DNA from: Moraxella osloensis
GTDB lineage: Bacteria; Pseudomonadota; Gammaproteobacteria; Pseudomonadales; Moraxellaceae
DNA length: 64,000 nucleotides
NCBI RefSeq assembly: GCF_009867135.1
Contig: NZ_CP047226.1
Span: 2,542,001-2,606,000 of the forward strand
Direction of reading: 5' to 3'
Shown here: positions 24,945 through 33,362 of the stretch, piece by piece
Layout of the letters: each line of letters begins with the position of its first letter
Position numbering within the stretch: position 1 is the first letter of the stretch
The notes under the pieces: model-generated
Databases searched by the model: none
Told to the model about the DNA's origin: nothing
What the model saw: only the letters and a program-made list of their open reading frames with translations
Made by a program: the position numbers and the translations under genes

Positions 24945-26423
24945 CTATATCACCTTACTAAAGCGATTGCCTTCTTTACTCGCCAAATAAGTATCAAACA
25001 CCATTGCCACATTGCGCCCGAGCAGTCGCCCTTTTGGTAGCACCCGAATCCCTTTGGCATCCATATCAACGAGTTTATCCGCTTGCATCTCGCCCAGTTT
25101 GCGGATTTCATCAATAAAATAGGTCATCGGGTCAATGCTAAAGCGCGCATTCACATCTTTAAAATCAATATAGTCATGGCATAGCAGATTCATAATCACA
25201 TAACGGCGCAGCAAGTCAGGCAAGCGCGCAGAAATCACCTTCACCGCAGGCAATTTTCCCGCATTGATGAGATTTTGATAATCGCTCAAATCCGTTGGAT
25301 TTTGCAGAATATGAAGACCAATTTGGCTAATCGACGACACCCCAAACCCCAATAAATCACAATTGCCATGTGTGGTATACCCTTGAAAATTGCGGTGTAA
25401 TTTGCCCTCACGTTGCGCAATCGCCAGCTCATCATCAGGTTTGGCAAAGTGGTCAATGCCGATATATTGATAGCCTGCGTCAGTCAGCGCATGGATGGTA
25501 TTACCGAGCATGGTCAGCTTGTCGGCAGGGCTTGGCAAATCCGCTTCATTAATCTGACGCTGACCTTTAAATCGCTCTGGCAAATGCGCATAGTTAAAAA
25601 CAGACAGACGGTCTGGCGAGATAGCGATGATGCGCTCAACCGTATTGCGCATGCTATCCACCGTTTGGTGCGGTAACCCATAAATCAAGTCAATATTGAT
25701 AGAATGAAACCCAAGGCGGCGAGCTTCCGTCATCACGCCTCGAATCATTTCTTCTGACTGCACGCGATTGACGGCAATTTGTACTTTTTCTTGCAAATCC
25801 TGCACACCAAAACTCACCCGATTAAACCCAAGTCCACGCAATATCTCAAGCGTGGTCGGACGCAATTCGCGTGGGTCAATTTCAATCGAATAATCAGCGG
25901 TAGGTTTATCGCTAAAAGTAAATTGGGTTTGCAAAAAGTTCCACAATTTGACCAGCTCATCATCGGTCAAAAAGGTGGGTGTGCCACCGCCAAAATGCAC
26001 TTGTTCGACGATAGGGTCCCCTTGCATCAAGCTGCGTTTATGCCGAATTTCGGCAAAAAGATACGCTAAATAGTCGCCTGAATCACTGTTTTTCTTGGTG
26101 ATAATTTTATTGCAGCCGCAGTAATAGCACAGGTGGCGACAAAACGGGATATGAAAATATAAGGACACTGGCACCCGTGGGTCTTTTTCTGCCAAAACGC
26201 GGGCTTCCATGCCTTCAGCAATGGGGGCAAATTCTAGCGCGGTTGGATACGAGGTATAACGGGGACCTGAGCGGTTGTATTTATTGATGATAGCTTCATT
26301 AAACAAATGGGTTTGGGTCGTATAGCTACGATTGGCATTGGCATACGGATTTTCGATGATTTCGACAGGACGATCAAAGGTGGGCAGTTCGCTGTCAGAT
26401 AAAGGGCGAGTTTGGTCTGTCAT
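24945..26423 (-). CDS. hemN: Oxygen-independent coproporphyrinogen III oxidase
   Basis: 492 residues. This radical SAM enzyme converts coproporphyrinogen III to protoporphyrinogen IX without oxygen in haem synthesis. The [4Fe-4S] motif reads HIPFCRHLCYYCGCNKI, with CxxxCxxC spacing and the additional cysteine that marks true HemN rather than HemW. FGGGTPTFL, EIDPRELRP and GIDHFAKPDDELAIA follow. An N-terminal extension of about 35 residues is present compared with the E. coli enzyme. It stands alone, divergent from comM. Confidence 0.94.
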   Translation of the reverse strand: MTDQTRPLSDSELPTFDRPVEIIENPYANANRSYTTQTHLFNEAIINKYNRSGPRYTSYPTALEFAPIAEGMEARVLAEKDPRVPVSLYFHIPFCRHLCYYCGCNKIITKKNSDSGDYLAYLFAEIRHKRSLMQGDPIVEQVHFGGGTPTFLTDDELVKLWNFLQTQFTFSDKPTADYSIEIDPRELRPTTLEILRGLGFNRVSFGVQDLQEKVQIAVNRVQSEEMIRGVMTEARRLGFHSINIDLIYGLPHQTVDSMRNTVERIIAISPDRLSVFNYAHLPERFKGQRQINEADLPSPADKLTMLGNTIHALTDAGYQYIGIDHFAKPDDELAIAQREGKLHRNFQGYTTHGNCDLLGFGVSSISQIGLHILQNPTDLSDYQNLINAGKLPAVKVISARLPDLLRRYVIMNLLCHDYIDFKDVNARFSIDPMTYFIDEIRKLGEMQADKLVDMDAKGIRVLPKGRLLGRNVAMVFDTYLASKEGNRFSKVI

Positions 26424-26574
26424 AATAGTCTCGTATAGCGTGTAGCGTAAAATTCTCGGAATATTGGTTGTGATTATAACATAGTCATCCCAGATAGCCG
26501 ATGATGAGAAAACAGATGAATTATGCTATGATTTAGCCGTTTTTTATCAAAAATTGTCTAGTTGCTGCCATAAA

Positions 26575-26613
26575 AAAACGGCCTACCGTGTGTCAAGGTA
26601 GCCGCCAAGTGGT
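26575..26613 (+). promoter_or_regulatory. Stem-loop in the comM leader
   Basis: CGGCCTACC and GGTAGCCG form an imperfect hairpin about 25 bp before the comM start codon. It may affect translation or attenuation, but no T-run follows. Weakly supported. Confidence 0.3.
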
Positions 26614-26631
26614 TGAAAAAGGATTTTAAAA

Positions 26632-28125
26632 ATGTCGTTTTCTCAAGTATATACGCGCTCGGTAGTAGGTTTAAACGCGCCAAGCGTGATGGTTGAAGTA
26701 CATTTATCGCAAGGATTGCCCGCAGTCACCATGGTTGGCTTACCCGAAGCAGCGGTACGCGAGAGTAAAGATAGGGTGCGCTCCGCCATTATCAACTCGG
26801 GTTTTCAATTTCCCAATCGCAGATTAACCATCAACCTTGCGCCCGCGGATTTACCCAAAGATGGCGCACGGCTTGATTTGCCCATTGCTATAGGTATCTT
26901 GGCAGCCAGCGGGCAAATTGATGAAACCGTGCTTGCGCAGTACGAGTTTATTGGCGAATTGGCGCTCAATGGCGATTTACGAGGCATTGCTGGGGCGTTG
27001 GCCGTATCACGTGCGCTCAAGGTAGACCGACGCATCTTAATTGTTCCCAAAGACAATGCCGATGAAGCGGTCAAAGTCGATGGCGTGAAGGTGTTGCAAG
27101 CCGACACCCTCAAAGCTGTGTGCCAACACTTGATGAACGAGCAACAACTCAGCCAAGCCGAGCATAAGACATCTTACCAATCAGCCAATTATCAGCTAGA
27201 TTTAGCCGATGTCAAAGGACAACACCAAGCCAGACGTGCGCTAGAGATTGCGGCAGCAGGCGGACATTCGCTACTATTTTGTGGCTCACCTGGGACAGGC
27301 AAAACCTTGATGGCATCTCGCCTACCCACCATTTTGCCACCGCTTAATGACCATGAAGCGCTTGAAGTTGCCAGTATCTACTCGATTGCCAACAGTGATT
27401 ATGACTACGGCACACGCCCCTTTCGCCAAGTCCATCATACTACCTCAGCAGTGGCGCTAGTGGGAGGCGGCTCGTCGCCCAAACCCGGTGAAATCACGCT
27501 CGCCAATCGGGGGGTGTTATTTTTGGATGAGATTCCAGAGTTTGATCGCAAGGTGCTTGAGGTACTCAGACAGCCCATTGAGAACAAAGAAATTGTCATC
27601 AGCCGTGCCAACTCTCAAGTACGCTTTCCTGCCAATTTTCAGCTGGTAGCAGCGATGAATCCCTGCCCCTGTGGCTACTATGGGGATAAATCAGGTCGCT
27701 GCCAGTGTCGACCTGAGCAAATCAAACGCTATCAAGAAAAGCTATCGGGACCTTTGCTGGACCGTATTGATTTGCATATTACCGTGCCTGCGCTGCCTGC
27801 CAGTGATTTGCAGTCAGCACAGAAGGGTGAATCTTCTGCGGTAGTGCGTGAGCGGGTGATACAAGCCTATCAGCGTCAGCAAGCCAGACAGGGCAAAGCC
27901 AATAATGAACTCTCCCCCAGTGAACTTGACCAATTTGCACCGCTTGGCGATGCAGAAAGTCGTATTTTGGCAATGGCACAAAGTCGGCTGAATCTGTCCG
28001 CTCGCGGCTATCATCGCGTCCTTCGCGTCGCCCGCACGATTGCAGACTTGGCAGGCAGTGAAGTAATCCAAACCGCGCATCTGACAGAGGCACTCAGTTA
28101 TCGTAGTCAATTAACAAATGCCTAA
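26632..28125 (+). CDS. comM: ComM/YifB branch-migration ATPase (Mg-chelatase-like)
   Basis: 497 residues. ComM is a hexameric AAA+ helicase that promotes branch migration during natural transformation. The N-terminal domain (1-200) resembles Lon-type folds. The Mg-chelatase AAA+ module follows, with Walker A CGSPGTGKTLMASRLP, Walker B LFLDEIPEF and the cysteine cluster AMNPCPCGYYGDKSGRCQC. The arginine finger region SGPLLDRIDLHI and a C-terminal sensor domain are intact. Its presence fits the natural competence common in Moraxellaceae. Confidence 0.94.
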   Translation: MSFSQVYTRSVVGLNAPSVMVEVHLSQGLPAVTMVGLPEAAVRESKDRVRSAIINSGFQFPNRRLTINLAPADLPKDGARLDLPIAIGILAASGQIDETVLAQYEFIGELALNGDLRGIAGALAVSRALKVDRRILIVPKDNADEAVKVDGVKVLQADTLKAVCQHLMNEQQLSQAEHKTSYQSANYQLDLADVKGQHQARRALEIAAAGGHSLLFCGSPGTGKTLMASRLPTILPPLNDHEALEVASIYSIANSDYDYGTRPFRQVHHTTSAVALVGGGSSPKPGEITLANRGVLFLDEIPEFDRKVLEVLRQPIENKEIVISRANSQVRFPANFQLVAAMNPCPCGYYGDKSGRCQCRPEQIKRYQEKLSGPLLDRIDLHITVPALPASDLQSAQKGESSAVVRERVIQAYQRQQARQGKANNELSPSELDQFAPLGDAESRILAMAQSRLNLSARGYHRVLRVARTIADLAGSEVIQTAHLTEALSYRSQLTNA

Positions 28126-28164
28126 TTTTCGTGCTAACTCACCATACAGCAAGATACAACCAGC

Positions 28165-28725
28165 CTATAAAAACGGATGCTCGCGAAAAAACGTGGGCGG
28201 CAGGTTATCGTATTGGGTGTCGTTGACGTATTTGGCTTCAAACTGTTTTTTTAGCGCTTTATAATCCGAATTAGCTCGGCACTCATCCCATTTTTGCTTA
28301 AAAATTTGCGCGGCTTGGGCTTTGATTTGCGCAGATTCAAGCTGCTGTGATTGCTGTGGCAATTGTTCACGCCCATGCGCGCCACTTTGTCCTTTTTTAG
28401 CGTCAGGGACAGCGCCGTCATATTTTTTGCCCCCTTTGTGATTGGCATAACGACGCGAGCGCGTATAACCCATTTGGATAAATTTACGCGCCATATCAGC
28501 ACCGACAAAATCCCCTTGAGCAAGGTAGTCCAAAAACATCGCATAGATGGTATCGCTGCTCTCGCGCGCAAGTTCTGGCGTAGCAAATCGCCAATGCGGC
28601 AAAATCTCGGATTTATACGGCTCTACCAATAATACGCCTTGCTCACCGCGTCCCACCCGATACAACCCTGGATGCTCGCGAAAATTCAGCGTGTCAAAGT
28701 TAAGATGATAGTTAAACTCGTGCAT
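28165..28725 (-). CDS. DUF4385 family protein
   Basis: 186 residues. The conserved DUF4385 block reads YRVGRGEQGVLLVEPYKSEI, followed by LPHWRFATPELARES and FVGADMARKFIQMGYTRSRRYANHKGGKKYD. The function of the family is not known. Its start overlaps the end of the gph gene by 14 bp on the same strand, so it is probably cotranslated. A Gln/Ser-rich stretch (about 120-135) interrupts the C-terminal helices. Confidence 0.82.
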   Translation of the reverse strand: MHEFNYHLNFDTLNFREHPGLYRVGRGEQGVLLVEPYKSEILPHWRFATPELARESSDTIYAMFLDYLAQGDFVGADMARKFIQMGYTRSRRYANHKGGKKYDGAVPDAKKGQSGAHGREQLPQQSQQLESAQIKAQAAQIFKQKWDECRANSDYKALKKQFEAKYVNDTQYDNLPPTFFREHPFL

Positions 28726-29446
28726 GACTCAAAAACTCAGTCAGCGTGGCAAAGTCATCAAAAGTTTGGGTTGGGTGATAATCACGAATATCCTGTCCAT
28801 AGTTATAGCCGTACGACAACCCAAGCGTATCCATGCCCGCGTTTTTCCCTGCCAAAATATCGTTTTTGGAATCACCAATCATATAGCTTTGAGCGATGCT
28901 AAAGCCTAATTGGTCACAGACGTGCAGCAGCGGCATCGGGTCAGGTTTTTTGGCAGGCAAGCTATCGCCACCCAAAATATAGGCAAAAAGGTCTTGCCAA
29001 CCCAATTTTTCGACAATCGCAGGAACAAAATCAATGGGTTTATTGGTGGCGATAGCGAGGGTATAGCCTTGCTCTTTTAGCTCACGCAACCCTTCGCTCA
29101 CCCCGGCATAGGGCTGGGTTCTGACACAGGTGTTTTGATGGTAGTAGTCAAAAAAGAGGGCAAGCGCCTGATTGGTATCGTCTTCAGTGAGATTGGGGTC
29201 AATGGTTTGTGAGCCTGATAAGGCACGTTGCACCAGTACTTTGCCGCCATTGCCGACCCAGTTGCGGATGACATCTTCGCTAAAGTTGGCTTTGCCAAGC
29301 GTGGTTAGCATCGCATTGACGGCGTCCGCCAAATCTGGCACGCTATCAATCAAGGTACCGTCCAAGTCAAAAATAAGTAATGATTTTTGGGTGATATTTT
29401 CCAAAGCAGATGGGGGGATTGGGGTGTTAAGTGATTCGCTAGACAT
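28712..29446 (-). CDS. gph: Phosphoglycolate phosphatase (HAD superfamily)
   Basis: The ATG at 29446 is preferred (AGGAAA six bases upstream) over a GTG 57 bp earlier, giving 244 residues. The HAD motifs are intact: DLDGTLIDS, the TNKP motif II, the lysine at KKPDP and GDSKNDILAGKNAG. Gph removes phosphate from 2-phosphoglycolate formed during DNA 3'-end repair. It is followed by, and overlaps, the DUF4385 gene. Other HAD substrates cannot be excluded. Confidence 0.88.
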   Translation of the reverse strand: MSSESLNTPIPPSALENITQKSLLIFDLDGTLIDSVPDLADAVNAMLTTLGKANFSEDVIRNWVGNGGKVLVQRALSGSQTIDPNLTEDDTNQALALFFDYYHQNTCVRTQPYAGVSEGLRELKEQGYTLAIATNKPIDFVPAIVEKLGWQDLFAYILGGDSLPAKKPDPMPLLHVCDQLGFSIAQSYMIGDSKNDILAGKNAGMDTLGLSYGYNYGQDIRDYHPTQTFDDFATLTEFLSHARV

Positions 29447-29586
29447 GGTGTTTCCTATCGTTTTTTCACCAAAAGTTGATAGGCTACAGTGTAGCAGAAT
29501 CACTTAAAAATACCATGCAACCGTCTATTAAAATAACCTAACACGGATAGCTCACTGCCTCTAACAGCAGGTGTTATTAGCAAATG

Positions 29587-30357
29587 TTAGTTTTCGCCAT
29601 TGCTCGGTTGATAATCTAGTGAGGCATCATTGATTTCATGGCTAGCTGCGGGATTCAGCGCGCTGTCTTTTTTGCTACCCAGTTTTTGATAACGCACATC
29701 TTCACCGGTAATACAAAAAATCAATTGCTCAGCGATATTACGCGCATGCGCACCAACACGCTCTATCGAACGCAGCACCCATAAAATATCAATGACTTTT
29801 GCTACATAGCGACCATCTTCCATGATGTAGGTCATCATCGCACGTGACGCGGATTTGTACATCGCATCAATTTCACTATCCTGCTCAATGACTTGGTAAG
29901 CACCTGTTGCATCAAACTTAGCAAAAGCTTCTAGCGCATTTTTTAGCATCATCTGCACAAAATTACCCATTTGATGCGCTTCATGATACCCAATCGGTGA
30001 TTGACCTTCACGGGTGGCACGGCGCGCCATCTTGGCGATTTTTTTGGCTTCATCACCAATACGCTCAATGTCAGCGCCGCATTTACTCACTGCCATGATT
30101 AGGCGTAAGTCGGTGGCGGCAGGTTGACGACGTGCCAATACTTTGACCACCAAATCATCAAGCTGCTGCTCCGTAAAGTTGATTTCTTTGTCACCATCAA
30201 TGACATCTTCGGCGAGCGCCACATCACTTTTTACCAAAGATTCAATTGCTTTGGTGAGATTGGCTTCTGCCATTCCACCCATTTTTAAAAATAAATTGAC
30301 CAAGTTTTGTAAATCTTGGTCATAACTTTTTGATAAATGTTCACCAATTAAATTCAT
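29587..30357 (-). CDS. phoU: Phosphate transport regulator PhoU
   Basis: 256 residues made of two PhoU three-helix repeats. PhoU links the PstSCAB transporter to the PhoR-PhoB two-component system and keeps the regulon off when phosphate is plentiful. Metal-binding repeats are seen at about 45-50 (DKEINFTEQQLDD) and 150-155 (DSEIDAMYK), with VSKCGADIERIGDEAKKIAKMA and SIERVGAHARNIAEQ. The last 35 residues are a polar tail not shared by short PhoU proteins. It is divergent from pstS; pstC, pstA and pstB are not next to it, which differs from the usual operon. Confidence 0.93.
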   Translation of the reverse strand: MNLIGEHLSKSYDQDLQNLVNLFLKMGGMAEANLTKAIESLVKSDVALAEDVIDGDKEINFTEQQLDDLVVKVLARRQPAATDLRLIMAVSKCGADIERIGDEAKKIAKMARRATREGQSPIGYHEAHQMGNFVQMMLKNALEAFAKFDATGAYQVIEQDSEIDAMYKSASRAMMTYIMEDGRYVAKVIDILWVLRSIERVGAHARNIAEQLIFCITGEDVRYQKLGSKKDSALNPAASHEINDASLDYQPSNGEN

Positions 30358-30555
30358 ATTTCCCTTCCTAACTCATGGATTGTGACTCATGGACTGTGCA
30401 AGATTGTTATTAAAAAAGCCGTTAAACAAAAGCTAACTATAACTAAAAATTACGACAAAATGATGAAAAATAGCGCGCCTATTCGCTGATATTGCATCAT
30501 ATAAACCGAACAAAAAACCTAACAAAGATTTCAATGTCATCAAACTTTAACATAA

Positions 30556-30589
30556 CCGTAACAGATTTGACATTTTGTTACATTAATAT
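30556..30589 (+). promoter_or_regulatory. Candidate Pho box and -10 for pstS
   Basis: The 18 bases CCGTAACAGATTTGACAT (30556-30573) match 12 of 18 positions of the PhoB-binding consensus. A TAATAT -10 element follows ten bases later (30584-30589). This is the spacing expected for a PhoB-activated promoter. The rest of the 345-bp gap between phoU and pstS is AT-rich, with no gene. Confidence 0.5.
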
Positions 30590-30703
30590 GGCAACAATTT
30601 TTCAGCGTTGGGTGATTAAAAACGCGACATATTGGTTGGCGACTCCCAAGCTAATTTCCCATCTTCCCTGACAATTATCTTATTTGTCCATCAAGGAATT
30701 CTT

Positions 30704-31708
30704 ATGAAACTATCACATTTAATCGTCAGTGTGGCGTTAGCTGCTGTAGGCGTACAAGCCAATGCTGTCAACATCACAGGTGCGGGTGCAACCTTCCCAC
30801 AACCTGTTTACTCAAAATGGGCAGGCGCGTATCAAAAAGCCACGGGTAACCAAATCAACTACCAAGGTATCGGTTCTTCAGGCGGTATCAAACAAATCCA
30901 AGCAAAAACGGTTGATTTCGGTGCCACTGATGCGCCCATGAGCCCAGCAGAGCTAAATGCCAGCGGCTTAATCCAATTCCCCGCAGTCATTGGCGGTGTT
31001 GTACCTGTGGTTAACATCGCTGGCGTAAAACCAGGTCAATTAAGACTATCGGGCGCCGTCCTTGCTGACATCTATATGGGTAAAATCAACAACTGGAGCG
31101 ATGCACGTATCAAAGCATTAAACCCAGGCGTTGCACTACCCTCTGCTAAAATCACCACGGTTAACCGTTCAGACGGTTCAGGCACCACGCACGTCTTTAC
31201 AACTTACTTAAGCCAAGTATCAAGCGATTGGAAATCAAAAGTAGGCGCAGACAAAACCGTTAAATGGCCCAATGCTGCAGCAAGCGTGGGTGGTAAAGGT
31301 AACGAAGGCGTATCAAGCAATGTACAACGTGTTGCCAACTCAATCGGCTATGTTGAGTACGCTTATGCAAAACAAAACCGTTTAGCTTATACCCAACTTC
31401 AAAACCGCGCGGGTAAATTTGTACTACCAGACGACACAACCTTTGCCGCAGCGTCAAACATCAACTGGGCAAAATACCCAGGTTTTGCAGTGACGATCAC
31501 TAACATGCCAGCAGCCAACGCATGGCCAATCTCTGCAGCGACTTTCATCCTTGTACCACGTGCTGGCGGTGCTAAAGCGAAAGAAGCGTTAAAGTTCTTT
31601 GATTGGTCATTCAACAATGGTGACGCAATGGCTACTTCTCTTGACTACGTACCACTACCAGCAGCCACTAAAGCCGCTGTTCGTAAAGAGTGGACTAAAG
31701 TCAAATAG
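30704..31708 (+). CDS. pstS: Periplasmic phosphate-binding protein PstS
   Basis: 334 residues from the ATG at 30704, with an AAGGAATT ribosome site; an upstream GTG would precede the signal peptide by 24 residues. The signal peptide is MKLSHLIVSVALAAVGVQANA. The mature protein opens with ITGAGATFPQPVYSKW. It contains the phosphate-binding serines of GSSGGIKQIQAKTVDFGATDAPM and NRSDGSGTTHVFTTYLS. It captures phosphate for the PstCAB transporter, whose genes are not adjacent. Codon use is strongly biased, as in highly expressed genes. The transcript ends at the terminator that doubles as the left attachment site of the satellite element. Confidence 0.95.
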   Translation: MKLSHLIVSVALAAVGVQANAVNITGAGATFPQPVYSKWAGAYQKATGNQINYQGIGSSGGIKQIQAKTVDFGATDAPMSPAELNASGLIQFPAVIGGVVPVVNIAGVKPGQLRLSGAVLADIYMGKINNWSDARIKALNPGVALPSAKITTVNRSDGSGTTHVFTTYLSQVSSDWKSKVGADKTVKWPNAAASVGGKGNEGVSSNVQRVANSIGYVEYAYAKQNRLAYTQLQNRAGKFVLPDDTTFAAASNINWAKYPGFAVTITNMPAANAWPISAATFILVPRAGGAKAKEALKFFDWSFNNGDAMATSLDYVPLPAATKAAVRKEWTKVK

Positions 31709-31736
31709 TCATCTGTTTAACTGTACTACGCAAATT

Positions 31737-31763
31737 AACCCTGCCGATTGGCGGGGTTTTTAT
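31737..31763 (+). terminator. Terminator after pstS, overlapping attL
   Basis: CCCTGCC and GGCGGGG pair across the loop GATT and are followed by five T residues. Confidence 0.85.
31740..31761. repeat. Left attachment repeat (attL core)
   Basis: 22-bp copy of the repeat shared exactly with 40666-40687. It contains the terminator stem CCTGCC-GATT-GGCGGGG and T-run. Confidence 0.88.
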
Positions 31764-31810
31764 TTGTATGTAAGCCTTGATAATACTAGGTTTTTGATTT
31801 TAGATATTCA

Positions 31811-31834
31811 ATTTAGTAGCCAATTTAGTAGCCA
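31811..31834. repeat. Two tandem ATTTAGTAGCCA repeats, left end
   Basis: Two head-to-tail copies of this 12-mer lie 50 bp inside attL. Two further copies and a variant lie just inside attR, so they are likely arm-type sites for the integrase. Confidence 0.6.
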
Positions 31835-31896
31835 CTCTCTAAAATTTTTGCCATTTTGATAGCCAAAATATTTTTTGTAACTGTATAAAATCATAC

Positions 31897-32047
31897 CCGC
31901 CTAACGTGTGTAAAAAGTCCTTGCTCGTACTGTTCCGAAAACTCTACCGCCTAACGTATGCAAAAAGTAGGGTTAACTTGTCCGAAAACTCTTTTTTATA
32001 GTAGGGAAATACTTTTTTATCTGTTCTCGATACTGCTCCGAAAACTC
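31897..32047. repeat. Mixed direct repeats in the satellite left arm
   Basis: A 22-bp sequence starting CCGCCTAACGTRTG occurs at 31897-31918 and 31948-31969. TCCGAAAACTC occurs at 31934-31944, 31981-31991 and 32037-32047. The spacing is regular (about 50 bp). No gene is seen between 31762 and 33362; the stretch appears to be cis-acting DNA. Confidence 0.6.
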
Positions 32048-33103
32048 CCTTTTTATAATGCCCAAAAACTCTACTGACTTCCGAAAAACCTTAGTAATTC
32101 CTTAGGGTAATCTTAGGGTATTAAGTTTCAAGTTTTTTCAAGTTCTAACACTAACATTTGCTAACACGGCTTGGCTAAAATCTTGCCCTTGTTTACTTTT
32201 ACAAGGTAGCTAGTCAAAATGGCTGTAAGCTTTGATATATCTAGCTTAAAGCGTTTTTATAATCATGAATTTGTAAAACTAGAGAAAAGTAAATGTTAGG
32301 TTTTGTAAGGTTTATAACTTAGTAAAATTTAGTATTTTGAAGTAGTCAAAAGTAGATATCTACGCTTTGCCACCTGTTATCATTTGTTAACCTTTGGTTT
32401 ATTCTAACCGTAAACTTACCGTTATAAATTAGGTTCAAAAGTAGTATTTTGCAGTAGTTTTTGCCTGTTGCGTTTTGCGCACTCACAAAAGGCGGTTTTG
32501 GTGCGTAATAGGTGCGTAAAGTTCGCATTTAATAACGGCTCATTTGGTGCGAACCTGTCCAATGACTGCGAACCAATGACAATAAATAAAATCAATCATG
32601 CCCGCCTATCGTTCGGCTTTGCTGTTCGGTCCTCACCAATGGCCCAGGTAATGCGGTTTGGTCTGTTGCTGGGTGTTCGGTTTTCTGCTCCGCTTTATCA
32701 TTAAACCTTGAATTATCAATACTTGGCGGTGGCTAACTGCTCCGCTTTTGAAGTGAACCATAGGCGGTTAGGTGTTCATTTTGCTGTTCACTTTTTTTCA
32801 ATGGCTTGTTATTGCTGGCTTGGTGGCTGTGGTGGCGTTCATTTTTGAAAGGCTAATAGTTTAATTTTGCGGTTATAAAATTTTGTTGGTGTGGGCGGTG
32901 TCCATTGCGTAATGCTCTAAACTTTCAGATTACCCCCCGCCATTGCTCACCATTTGCGCTATGCGCTCGCCTGTGTTGTTGGTGGTATGTTTGCCTATCC
33001 AATGGCTTAAAGTGGCTATAGGGTGCTATGGGTGGGCTTGGCTTTCAAGCTGTAACTAGGTTGTCTTAATCATGCCCGCCTAATGTATATATATCTAACA
33101 CTA

Positions 33104-33351
33104 ACGTGAAAACGGTGAAAACGTGAAAATGAATACCTTTACCCCTTGATATATCTAGCATTTAGCATTTCACCAAAATAATAACCATGTGAAAACGGTG
33201 AAAACGGGCATTAATGGCTGGCTAGTTGGTGCTATTTTCACTTTACTTTCACCACTTTCACCAATCACAAAAAAAGGTGAAAACATGAAATACCTTGATA
33301 TTACTAGCTTCACAAGGTCAATTTCACACTTTCACCATTTTCACCACTTTT
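33104..33351. repeat. GGTGAAAACG iteron cluster: candidate satellite replication origin
   Basis: About thirteen copies of GTGAAA or its complement TTTCAC lie within 250 bp, several as GGTGAAAACG, in both orientations and in clusters. The cluster directly precedes the 3' end of the DUF3987 ATPase gene. Iteron arrays of GGTGAA type are bound by the P4 alpha primase-helicase in phage P4, so an origin or cis-replication region is a reasonable inference. Confidence 0.55.
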
Positions 33352-33362
33352 AAATATAAATA

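Noticed and set aside
32346-32528. 60-residue minus-strand frame in the satellite left arm
   Set aside because: No ribosome site, no family, and placed among repeats; most likely chance.
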